64,000 nucleotides of DNA from Demequina sp. NBRC 110052 (GTDB taxonomy: Bacteria; Actinomycetota; Actinomycetes; Actinomycetales; Demequinaceae): the NCBI RefSeq assembly GCF_002090075.1, contig NZ_BBRI01000003.1, positions 62,001-126,000 on the forward strand, written 5' to 3'. Below, piece after piece: positions 46,243-54,550 of this stretch. Within the stretch, counting starts at the first letter, position 1. Every line of letters starts with the position of its first letter. The notes under the pieces were generated by a model. That model did no database searches, was not told the origin of the DNA, and saw nothing but the letters and a program-made list of their open reading frames with translations. The translations under genes were made by a program, and so were the position numbers.

Positions 46243-48807
46243 TCACGAGAGCCGCGCCTTCTGCGAGCGTCGCAGCCCGTACAGGGCCAATCCACCTGCT
46301 CCGATCAGCACACCCGAGATCAGCAGCGTGGCCCACACGGTGTCGTCCACTCCCGTGCGCGGGAGGTCTCCGCCCACGGCGCCGTCTGCGCCGCCGCCAT
46401 CGGGACCGTCGCCGGCACTGCCGCCTCCGGAACCGCCATCGCCGCCTCCACCAGGTTCGCCGCCGCCCGTTCCTGGCTCAGACGGCGCCGCGATGCTGAA
46501 GACGAGGGACCCCGGCGCTCCGTCGCGCGTACCGATGCTCTGTACGAGGTTGAGCAGATGCGCACCGGAGCCGGCCACGGGGGTCGCGAGCGACATGGAC
46601 CACGTGCCGTTCGGAGCAACCGTCGCGGTGCCGAGCACCGTGCCGACGGTGGGCGCGGTGAGGATGCCTGCTCCGGCGCCCACAGCATCGGTCACCTCGA
46701 CACGCACAGCCGCACCCGGGTAGCCGGTGCCGGACAGCTGCGCGATCTCGGTGCCGGCGGGAAGCTCGCCCGAGGGCGCGTCGTCGACCGAGAAGTGCTC
46801 GCCCGTCGCGTCGAGGTCGGCGCGGGCCGTCAGGAACTCGTCCGCCGTCAGCGCATGATCGACGATGCGCGTCTCGCCGACGCATCCGAACCAGCCGTGA
46901 TCAGGCTCGGTGTTCCACGTGGACGTGCCGATGACCCAGGGCATGTAGTCGGCCGCCATCATGCCGGCCACGTTCGAGGCGTTGCGCAGCACGGGCACGC
47001 CGTCGACGTACATGATCGCGGTGCGGTCCACGGGATCGTTGACGATCGCCACGTGGTGCCACGCGGTGGGCATGATCTCGCCCGACCACAGGGTGTACGA
47101 GTTGCCGGAGGTGCTGTCGCCTGCGGAGAACTGGTACTCGCGCAGACTCGAGATGCCGAGCCACGAGGCGCCCGCGCCGGGGTCTGCCGAGTCGTTGATG
47201 CCGATCCATGATCGAGCTCCGCCGCGGGTGAGCGCCGCGCCCCACCGGTTGTCGCCCTCGGCCCAGTCGGCGTCGAGCTTGAGGAACGTCTCGATCGTGT
47301 ATCCGGACCCGGCGTCGAGTTCGGCGAAGGTGGCCGGCGCGCCGAACTCGGTGGAGACGTAGGCGAGTCGCTCCCCTCCCTGCGCGTTGCGGGAGACGTT
47401 GTCGAAGCAGATGGCGCCAGCGTCGGAGGAGTAGAACGGGACGTCGTCGTGGGTGATCGTCACGTCCTCCACCTCGTCGGGAGCGTCGGTGGCGTCGATC
47501 GGGCTGCGGCGCATCGGCGAGGCGCCTGCGACGTCGGGGATCTCCACGCTCTCGTCCACGACACCCTCCGCGAGGCCTCCGAAGCGCCAGTGCGCGATGG
47601 TGCCGTCGACCTGGATGTAGTCCTCACGCGCGCCTGCGGCCTCGATGGCGCTGCCGGAGCCCTCGCCGTCCCAGCCTGCGGAGACGAGCGTCTTCGCCAG
47701 CTCGGAGAGGTCAGGGCCGTCGGCAACAGCCTGATCGGACCAACCGAAGCGCGCACCGAAGTCCATGTCGACTGAGAAGGACTGCCAGGTGCCGTCAAGC
47801 ACGGGCGTGTCGCTCGATGCGCGCGCCTCGGGCTTCTTGACCGTCACCCACGGCGAGATGGTCTCGACGTCGATGCGGTCGTGGGTGAGGTCGAACTCGA
47901 GCATCGTCATGATGCCGTTGCCCCCGTCAGCGGCCATCTGCGCGTCGGTGAGGATCTGGTAGACGGGGTTGCCGGCATCGTTGGTGCGTTGCTGCATCGT
48001 GGAGCCGTGGAAGTGCCCGTTGAGGGTCACGATGATCTGGTCGTTGCCGCGGATGAGGTTCTCCCACAGGTTGTCGCCCCACCACCAGTACGCAGGCGAT
48101 ACCTGATCCTCGGCGATGTTGATGATGGCGTGGGAGGACAGCACGACGGGCGTGTTCGGGTGCGCGTCCAGGATGCCCTGAGCCCACGCGAAGGTGTCGT
48201 CGGACGCGTTCCAGGCGATCGCGAGCGAGATCCACTCGTGACCCTCGGCCTCGAACAGGTAGGCGGACGAGAGCCCCTCCTGGAAGGTACCGAGCAGCGC
48301 ATCGCCGCCCTGCGCCTGCAGCTGGCTCGCACCGAAGCGCTGCAGGTACTGCCACGAGTTGCCGACGGATGAGCGGGCCCCCATGTCCGCGACGTCGTGG
48401 TTGCCCGGGAGCACCGAGTAGGTGAGTCCGCCGTCGGTCAGGATGTTCATGGCCTTGACTGCGGCGTCCCACTCGCCGCCGACCCATTCCTGGTCGACGA
48501 CGTCGCCAACGTGCACGACGAAGGGGATGTCGAGCTCGTCCTGGTGGTCGACGAGCCACTGGGTCTGCACCTCGAACGGGTTGGTGCCGTACTGCGGGTA
48601 GAACTGCGACGCGCTGTAGCGCGAGTAGAACTGGGTGTCCGGCAGCACGGGCAGCGTGAAGCTCGACGTGGCGGCCGGCTCCTCGGGCGCCGCGGGGGCG
48701 GACGCGGTGGCAGCGCTGGTCGCGGAGGCGGCGGTCGGCGCGAGCACCACGGCGCCCGCGAGCAACGCCGCGGCGGCCGCGGCGGATCTGGTGAAGCGCG
48801 AAGTCAT
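46243..48807 (-). CDS. LPXTG-anchored calcineurin-like phosphoesterase with LamG domain
   Basis: The 854-residue cell-wall protein has a signal peptide (MTSRFTRSAAAAAALLAGAV). It then has a metallophosphoesterase domain at about 50-330: PDTQFYS, GDVVDQ, GNHD, SSHA and NGHFHG mark the dimetal centre. A LamG-type concanavalin fold (about 500-680, WHHVAIVNDPVDRTAIMYVDG) and a short Ig-like segment follow, then a Gly/Ser/Asp-rich spacer. The sorting signal LPRTG is encoded at 46351-46365, followed by a membrane helix and RRSQKARLS. It should be attached to peptidoglycan by a sortase not in this window. The substrate could be extracellular nucleotides or phosphodiesters. Confidence 0.88.
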   Translation of the reverse strand: MTSRFTRSAAAAAALLAGAVVLAPTAASATSAATASAPAAPEEPAATSSFTLPVLPDTQFYSRYSASQFYPQYGTNPFEVQTQWLVDHQDELDIPFVVHVGDVVDQEWVGGEWDAAVKAMNILTDGGLTYSVLPGNHDVADMGARSSVGNSWQYLQRFGASQLQAQGGDALLGTFQEGLSSAYLFEAEGHEWISLAIAWNASDDTFAWAQGILDAHPNTPVVLSSHAIINIAEDQVSPAYWWWGDNLWENLIRGNDQIIVTLNGHFHGSTMQQRTNDAGNPVYQILTDAQMAADGGNGIMTMLEFDLTHDRIDVETISPWVTVKKPEARASSDTPVLDGTWQSFSVDMDFGARFGWSDQAVADGPDLSELAKTLVSAGWDGEGSGSAIEAAGAREDYIQVDGTIAHWRFGGLAEGVVDESVEIPDVAGASPMRRSPIDATDAPDEVEDVTITHDDVPFYSSDAGAICFDNVSRNAQGGERLAYVSTEFGAPATFAELDAGSGYTIETFLKLDADWAEGDNRWGAALTRGGARSWIGINDSADPGAGASWLGISSLREYQFSAGDSTSGNSYTLWSGEIMPTAWHHVAIVNDPVDRTAIMYVDGVPVLRNASNVAGMMAADYMPWVIGTSTWNTEPDHGWFGCVGETRIVDHALTADEFLTARADLDATGEHFSVDDAPSGELPAGTEIAQLSGTGYPGAAVRVEVTDAVGAGAGILTAPTVGTVLGTATVAPNGTWSMSLATPVAGSGAHLLNLVQSIGTRDGAPGSLVFSIAAPSEPGTGGGEPGGGGDGGSGGGSAGDGPDGGGADGAVGGDLPRTGVDDTVWATLLISGVLIGAGGLALYGLRRSQKARLS

Positions 48808-48839
48808 CAGGGGTCTCTCTCGTAGGTGACGGAGCCGGG

Positions 48840-50381
48840 TCAACGGGCCTGGGCGGATCGCGGACCGAGGATCTCGATCTCGCTGAGGCCCATCCACGTG
48901 TCGTTCGACTTGTTCCAGAAGCGGACGCGCACGGCGGTCGCGACGACGGGCTCAGCGGCCTCGACCTCGAGCGAGAGCCCCGCGCCCTCGTTGGCGAGGG
49001 GCCAGGCGCCGTCGGCGATCGGCAGGTCGTACCAGCCGCCGATGAGGTCGCGGTACTGCACGGTCACGGCGCCGACGTTGCGGTTCTGGGGGTCATCGAC
49101 GAGGGCGTAGACGCCCGCGCCGGTGATCTGCTGCGGGACGTCCAGGTAGAACGTGACGAGGTTGGGGTTCGCACGGTTGCCCGCGCCTCCGCTTCGCCAG
49201 TCGTACAGTCCTCCCGAGGTGCGGCTGCCGTCCGTGAGGCCGCCGACGCCGCTGCCGACCTCCGCGATCGCGTGGAAGGCCACACCGGAGCGCAGCAGGT
49301 TGACCGGCTCGGCCTCGGCCACGGTGACCACGAGGGTGGCGGCGAAGCCAGTGCCCTCGACGGCGGGGATCCGCACCTCGCCGACGGACGAGAAGTCGGC
49401 ATCGGACACGCTCGCCCAATCCCAGGTGACGTCTGCGGTCACCGTGAGCGTCGAGCCCGAGATGGGCCGCTCGACGGTGCGCGGCGCCGCCATCCTCAGC
49501 TGGCTCACGGTCACTCCGACGTACGTGTCGAGTGTGCTGTCGACCGCGTCGCCCACGGTGCCGACCCGGTAGGAGGCCTCGACCGTGACGGTCTCGCCGA
49601 AGGCACCGGGCGCGGTGCCCGTGAACTCGACCACGCCGTCCGCGTCCCATACCGTCGCTTCGGGCATTGTCCAGTCGATGCCGACAAGCTCGGTAGTCAT
49701 CCCCCAGCTGTAGGTGGCTGTCGCTGTGGTCGGGACGTCCGGGACGGTACCGGGCTCGACGAGGGAACCGACGGTGTCGGTCTGCGCGTCGAAGCTGTGC
49801 ACGGTCCATGACTGCACTGCCGCACCGCTGTCGTCCCACGTATTGACGTCAGCGTTCTCGCTGGTATCCCAGTCGTAGAGGTCGAGCGCTTGGATGATGC
49901 CGTCGAACGGTGCGACGTTGAGGAACTTGGCCGACGAGCCGTTGGCCCCCTGGATCCAGGTGGACAGGCCGGATTCGGCGGCCTCGTCGCCGGTGATGTC
50001 GAGCAGCTCGACCATGCGTGAGCCGTCCTGGCGGCTGAGGACCTCGCCGTCGCCGGCCGCGAGCACGAAGGTGTCGTCAGCACCGACGACGGGGTACATC
50101 CATACGGTCTGCGCGAGCACGCCAGCGGCGTCGTCCGCGATCGTGCGGCTCTCGACGGGCGCCGCGTCCCCGATGATCGTTGCCACCTTTCCCGTGGCAT
50201 ATGCGCTCTCCAGCAGCACCGGCGTCGGTGCGCCGATGAGCTCGCCAGTGAGCTGCTCGCCCTGCGGCAGCAGTCCGCCTGCTCCGGCGGCGTGCACCAT
50301 CGCGCCGACTCCCGCTGTGAGCGCCATCGCGGTCAGCGCAGCGGCGGCGCCTGCCCTGAGACCAGGTCTCTTCCAAGCCAT
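48840..50381 (-). CDS. secreted lectin-like protein (ricin-type, Ig-like and F5/8C domains)
   Basis: The 513-residue exported protein has a signal peptide near residues 10-32. The region at about 50-200 resembles a ricin-type beta-trefoil (ALDLYDWDTSENADVNTWDDSG, AAVQSWTVHSF). Two Ig-like segments of the bacterial Big_4 kind follow, and then a C-terminal discoidin-like carbohydrate-binding domain (about 370-510, VRVRFWNKSNDTWMGLSEIEI). No catalytic domain is visible. Proteins with these modules are usually glycosidases, so this may be a binding subunit or a remnant. It is 32 bases ahead of the LPXTG gene and probably co-expressed. It has no cell-wall sorting signal. Confidence 0.72.
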   Translation of the reverse strand: MAWKRPGLRAGAAAALTAMALTAGVGAMVHAAGAGGLLPQGEQLTGELIGAPTPVLLESAYATGKVATIIGDAAPVESRTIADDAAGVLAQTVWMYPVVGADDTFVLAAGDGEVLSRQDGSRMVELLDITGDEAAESGLSTWIQGANGSSAKFLNVAPFDGIIQALDLYDWDTSENADVNTWDDSGAAVQSWTVHSFDAQTDTVGSLVEPGTVPDVPTTATATYSWGMTTELVGIDWTMPEATVWDADGVVEFTGTAPGAFGETVTVEASYRVGTVGDAVDSTLDTYVGVTVSQLRMAAPRTVERPISGSTLTVTADVTWDWASVSDADFSSVGEVRIPAVEGTGFAATLVVTVAEAEPVNLLRSGVAFHAIAEVGSGVGGLTDGSRTSGGLYDWRSGGAGNRANPNLVTFYLDVPQQITGAGVYALVDDPQNRNVGAVTVQYRDLIGGWYDLPIADGAWPLANEGAGLSLEVEAAEPVVATAVRVRFWNKSNDTWMGLSEIEILGPRSAQAR

Positions 50382-50438
50382 CGTTTCCGTCCCTTTCCGC
50401 CGCCCCGGGGGAAGGGGCGCGCCACTGCGAAGGGGCGC

Positions 50439-50533
50439 GAGAGATCAGATGTCTCTCCAAGACATTGCCGCCCCCACGCAGACGCGGTGACTCTAGGTCG
50501 CGCAGGTGACGGCACGGTGCTGGTCAGATGTCT
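50439..50533. promoter_or_regulatory. repeated TCAGATGTCT words upstream of the secreted-protein operon
   Basis: TCAGATGTCT occurs at 50445-50454, inside a GAGAGA/TCTCTC inverted repeat (50439-50457), and again at 50524-50533. Both copies lie in the 222-base gap upstream of the minus-strand operon and may be regulator sites. The gap holds no other visible gene. Confidence 0.35.
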
Positions 50534-50603
50534 AGCGGGTGACGGTCCGGTGGCCAGTGGGAACGTTGTCGCGTCCGCCGCACGAACTGTCGGGCGAGGA
50601 GGC

Positions 50604-51917
50604 TCAGTCGAGTTCGGTGAGCTCGTCGAGGTTGCGGTAGGCCTGGTGGATCATCAGCGTCGGGTCGTGCAGTGAGCGGCGCACCACGCGCGCGACCGCC
50701 TCGCGGCCAATCGCCGCGACCGCCTTCGACTCGGCGCCTCCGCGCAGTCCACGGCTCAGGCGCGCACGCCAGCCAGAGGGAGCGGTCACCTCGGGCCACT
50801 CGATCGCCGCGAGCTCCTCGTTGAGGGATGCGGTGAGCTCCTCGCCGGTCGCGATGGTGTCAGTCAGGACGCGACGCCACGTGAGCGGCAGCCCGTCCGT
50901 GGCGGCGTCGACCCAGTCGAGCCGCTCGCGCTCGACTGACGCGAGCGAGATCGGCTCGAGCGAGGGGATGGCGTGGGCGCGCCCCGCAGCGACAGCGGCG
51001 GCCGCCTCGGCGCGCGCGTCGATGCCGGCAAGGCGCGCGAGCGACCCGACGATCTCGGCCGGGTCGGGCATCGTGGGCTCGGCGTCCTTCGCGAGCGCAC
51101 GAGCCAGAGCCTTGCCTGCGGATACCAGGTCGGCGCGCACGGCCTCCGACGCGACGGTGCGGGACTCGACGGCGCCTGCGAGCTCGGCGCGCAGGTTGTC
51201 GAGCCCGCGTCCCGTGCGTGCGCTGACGGGGATCACAGGCACCTCCACGAGGCCGTCCTCGCCGAGCAGGCGCTGCAGGTCCTGGACGATCGCCATCGTG
51301 TCCTCGTCGGAGAGGCGGTCCGTGTGGTTGAGCGCCACGAGCGACGGCTGCCCGTGCACGGAAGCCACCTGCAGGTACGCGGAGTGCAGCGCGTGGTCGG
51401 CGTACTTCTGCGGGTCGACGACCCACACGAGCAGGTCCGCGAGCGGCACGATGCGGTCGGCGACGTCGCGGTTGGCGACGTTGATCGAGTCGTGGTCGGG
51501 CAGGTCGATGAGGACCAAGCCCGCGAGCGCCTCGGGCGCGTGCGGCACTTCGAAGCGGTGCTCATCCTGCACCCCCAGCCAGTCGAGCAGCCCGCCGGAG
51601 CCGCGCGACCACGAGGCCGACGACGCGTGGGACGTCGTGGGTCGCGTCACGCCCGGCACGGCAAAATCGGAGCCGGTGATGGCGTTGAACAGGCTGGACT
51701 TCCCCGAGCCGGTGCCGCCCGCGAGCGCGACGATGGTCCAGTCGACCCCCAGAGAGAGTCGCTCGTCGCAGCGGCCGATGGTCTCGCGCACTTCGGCGCG
51801 CACGTCGCGCGGGATCGCGTCGGACGCCCACTCCATGGAGGCGCGCAGGCGGTCGAGCCGCTCGCGCAGCCGCGTCGTCTCGGTGCGGGGCTCCAGCTCG
51901 CGGAAGGTGGGGCTCAC
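50604..51917 (-). CDS. dynamin-like/YfjP-type GTPase, second of pair
   Basis: The 437-residue GTPase has P-loop GGTGSGKSS (G1), the switch-I threonines in VTRPTTSHASS (G2), DLPDHDS (G3) and NHTD (G4). The C-terminal half is helical and Ala/Glu-rich with a basic end (ARVVRRSLHDP). I see no transmembrane helix. The GTG overlaps the preceding GTPase stop (GTGA), with GAGG upstream. Paired GTPases of this kind in streptomycetes (DynA/DynB) stabilise division rings. A membrane-remodelling role here is inference. Confidence 0.82.
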   Translation of the reverse strand: MSPTFRELEPRTETTRLRERLDRLRASMEWASDAIPRDVRAEVRETIGRCDERLSLGVDWTIVALAGGTGSGKSSLFNAITGSDFAVPGVTRPTTSHASSASWSRGSGGLLDWLGVQDEHRFEVPHAPEALAGLVLIDLPDHDSINVANRDVADRIVPLADLLVWVVDPQKYADHALHSAYLQVASVHGQPSLVALNHTDRLSDEDTMAIVQDLQRLLGEDGLVEVPVIPVSARTGRGLDNLRAELAGAVESRTVASEAVRADLVSAGKALARALAKDAEPTMPDPAEIVGSLARLAGIDARAEAAAAVAAGRAHAIPSLEPISLASVERERLDWVDAATDGLPLTWRRVLTDTIATGEELTASLNEELAAIEWPEVTAPSGWRARLSRGLRGGAESKAVAAIGREAVARVVRRSLHDPTLMIHQAYRNLDELTELD

Positions 51918-53503
51918 AGCAGGCCTCTGAGCTCGGCGCGTCGCAGGCGCACCTTGGCGGAGGCCTCGGGAAGCAGGGACGTGACGTCGGTGGGCTTCAT
52001 CATGTCGAGCGCCTCCCGGTTGATCACGTATCTGCGCGCGGAGGTGAGCTCGGCGCGTGCCTCGGTCGCCGCGTCGGACACGGAACCAGAGACGACCACG
52101 GTCAGGAACGTGCGCGCAGGCTCGATGCCGAGCGCCACCGAGGCGAGGCACGTGGAGACCCCCTGCGAGCCGAGCAGCTCGGCGGCGCGCTCGGCTCCGG
52201 GAAGGGAGGCGGCGAGCTCGTCGACGCGCGCGAGCCAGCTGCGCACCGCGTCGGCCGCGTTGCGTTCGCGCACCTCGCGTGCGGTGCGGGGGTCGCGCTG
52301 CGCGGCGAGCCACGGGCCGGGACCGCTGCCGGCCTCGGTGAGGGCGTTCACCATCGCGTCGGACGCGTCCGACGCGGCGAGGACCAGGTGCGCCTCGACG
52401 GCCTCGACGATCTCCTTGCGGACGGCGTCGAGCACCTCCTCGCGCTCCTCGCGCGCGAGCCGGCGCTTGGTCCACATGGAGCGGCGCAGGCGGAACAGCG
52501 GGCCACCCTCGCTGGCAGCGCGCTGCCATCGCGCCTGCAGCGACGACGTGGGCACTCCGAGGTACCACTCGTCGCCGCCGCGCGCCTCGGCCTGGGCAGC
52601 GCAGCGGCGCACCTCGGCTCGGACGTCCTTCGCGGCGGCGGACTGGTCGTCCATGATCTCGGCGAGCCGCTCGAGCCACTCCTTGAGGGACTCTGCGGCG
52701 CCGTGCAGCGTTCGCTCCACGATGGACTCGGCCGAGGCGGCGGCGACGGACTCGAGCCAGCGCGCGAGCGAGCCGACCACATCACGCGGCACCGAGCCGC
52801 GGCCGTCCGGGTCCTCGGGGATGACGAACAGCGGGAGCCCCTCGAGCCCCTCGGCCTGGAGCCTGTCCACGAGATCGCGGCGCACCTGCGCGGCCACATC
52901 CGCGGTGACACGGTTGAGCACGACCGCGATCGACGCGCCGCGCTCTGCTCCCCTGCGCAGCGCCTCCCACGGCACGGCGTCACCGTAGCGCGCGGCAGTA
53001 GTGACGAAGAGCCACAGGTCTGCCGTCTCGAGCAGCTCGTGCGCGACGTCGCGGTTCTCGCCGGACACGGAGTCGATGTCGGGGCTGTCGACGATCGCGA
53101 GACCGCGCGGCACCTCCTCGGTCGAGATCACCTTCGCGCGGCGCTCCACCTCGGTGAGCAGCTGAGTGTCGAGGGGGTGGTGGAACAGGTGCGGCACCTT
53201 CGTCGTGGGACGCAGCACGCCCGACGCGGTGAGCTCGGCTCCCATGAGGGCGTTCACCACGGTCGACTTGCCGGCCCCGGTAGAGCCGGCCACGACCACG
53301 ATCGCGGGCGACGCCTCTTCGCGCACGCGCGGGATCAGATGGTGGTCCAGCTGGTCGAGCATGTGCTCCATGAGCTCGCCCGACTCGCCCGCGTGACCGG
53401 TCGGCAAAGGCAGCTCCGTCGTCGCCACGACCCTGCGCGTGTCGACGAGAGCGTCCAGGAGCGCACCGGGGTACGACCACGTCTTGATCGGCCGGATGCT
53501 CAT
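51914..53503 (-). CDS. dynamin-like GTPase, first of pair
   Basis: The 529-residue GTPase has P-loop GSTGAGKST, TKVPHLFHHP in the switch-I region, and DSPDIDSVSGENRD as G3. G4 reads NRVT, lacking the aspartate of NKxD, so guanine specificity may be relaxed. From about 250 the protein is predominantly helical with coiled-coil character, as in dynamin stalks. It overlaps the second GTPase gene by 4 bases, so the two probably act as a heteromer. The promoter may lie in the 35-base gap after the LacI gene, or transcription may read through from it. Confidence 0.82.
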   Translation of the reverse strand: MSIRPIKTWSYPGALLDALVDTRRVVATTELPLPTGHAGESGELMEHMLDQLDHHLIPRVREEASPAIVVVAGSTGAGKSTVVNALMGAELTASGVLRPTTKVPHLFHHPLDTQLLTEVERRAKVISTEEVPRGLAIVDSPDIDSVSGENRDVAHELLETADLWLFVTTAARYGDAVPWEALRRGAERGASIAVVLNRVTADVAAQVRRDLVDRLQAEGLEGLPLFVIPEDPDGRGSVPRDVVGSLARWLESVAAASAESIVERTLHGAAESLKEWLERLAEIMDDQSAAAKDVRAEVRRCAAQAEARGGDEWYLGVPTSSLQARWQRAASEGGPLFRLRRSMWTKRRLAREEREEVLDAVRKEIVEAVEAHLVLAASDASDAMVNALTEAGSGPGPWLAAQRDPRTAREVRERNAADAVRSWLARVDELAASLPGAERAAELLGSQGVSTCLASVALGIEPARTFLTVVVSGSVSDAATEARAELTSARRYVINREALDMMKPTDVTSLLPEASAKVRLRRAELRGLL

Positions 53504-53538
53504 GCCTGGTATCCCCGCCTAAGCATCATGGTCCCAGG

Positions 53539-54546
53539 CTACCGTCCCGTGGACTCCCTCACGATGAGGCTGGTCGGCAGCGGCGTCTCCACGGTTGACT
53601 GCTCGCCCTCCTCCAGATCGACGAGCGCCTTCTGCACGATGCTGCGGCCCAACGCCGCGAAGTCCTGCCTCACGGTCGTCAGCGGCGGATACAGGAAGCC
53701 CGCCTCGGGGATGTCATCGAAGCCGACGATGGACACGTCGTCAGGGACGCGCAGTCCGCGCTGGCGCAGCGCTGACAGCAGGCCGATCGCCATGTGGTCG
53801 TTGCCCACGAAGACGGCCGTGCCCGGCGTGATCTCGAGCTCCCCGCCGATGCGGTGACCGCTCGCGGCGGACCAGTCGCCGTGCGTCGGCTCGATCACCT
53901 CGAGCCTGCGAGCGCCGAGCTCGTCGCGCCATCCGCGCACCCTCTCCGACGCGTCGGGCGCATGCTCGGGCCCGGCGAGGTGGAGGATGCGCTCGTATCC
54001 CAGCTCGGCGAGATGCGTGACCGCGCTGCGCGCGCCGCGGTACTGATCGATCGCGACCAGGCGCGGCCCGCGCCGTGGCGCGGAGGCGGAGGCGACGAGG
54101 GGGATCGAGACGTCGATCGAGTTGACCACCTCGAGCGCGGCATCGTGCGCCACGACGACCACGACGGCGTCGACCCGCTGCCGCAGGAGCGCCTCGATGC
54201 TCGCGCGCACCGCGGGCCCGTCGTCGCTCGCGACGGACACCGCATCCACGCTGTAGCGAGCCTCGCGCGCCGCGATGTTGACCTGCATCGCGATGGACGC
54301 CGGCCCGTAGTCGACGTTGTTGGGCATGATGAGGCCGATCGTGCGCGTGCGGCGGGTCACGAGCGCGCGGGCAGCCGGCGACGGACTGTAGTCGAGCTGC
54401 GCGATCGCCTTCTCGACGCGCTCCTTGGTGGCGGGGCGCACGTTCGGCAGGCCGTTCAGGACGCGCGACACGGTCTGGTGGGACACGCCCGCGAGGCGCG
54501 CCACATCGAAGATGTTCGCGGCCTTGCCGTTGCGCTCCTCCGCCAC
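53539..54546 (-). CDS. LacI family transcriptional repressor of the furanose operon
   Basis: The 335-residue regulator has the N-terminal helix-turn-helix NIFDVARLAGVSHQTVSRVLNG with hinge helix SPSPAARALVTRRT. A periplasmic-binding-protein-like sugar domain follows (IGLIMPNNVDYGP..., VFVGNDHMAIGLLSALRQRG, IVGFDDIPEAGFLYPPLTTV). The GTG start has GGGGAG upstream inside the ATPase gene, four bases after whose stop it begins. It closes the sugar ABC operon and probably binds the lac-like operators at its promoter (60933-61047), with the imported sugar as inducer. Confidence 0.92.
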   Translation of the reverse strand: MAEERNGKAANIFDVARLAGVSHQTVSRVLNGLPNVRPATKERVEKAIAQLDYSPSPAARALVTRRTRTIGLIMPNNVDYGPASIAMQVNIAAREARYSVDAVSVASDDGPAVRASIEALLRQRVDAVVVVVAHDAALEVVNSIDVSIPLVASASAPRRGPRLVAIDQYRGARSAVTHLAELGYERILHLAGPEHAPDASERVRGWRDELGARRLEVIEPTHGDWSAASGHRIGGELEITPGTAVFVGNDHMAIGLLSALRQRGLRVPDDVSIVGFDDIPEAGFLYPPLTTVRQDFAALGRSIVQKALVDLEEGEQSTVETPLPTSLIVRESTGR

Positions 54547-54550
54547 GCGC

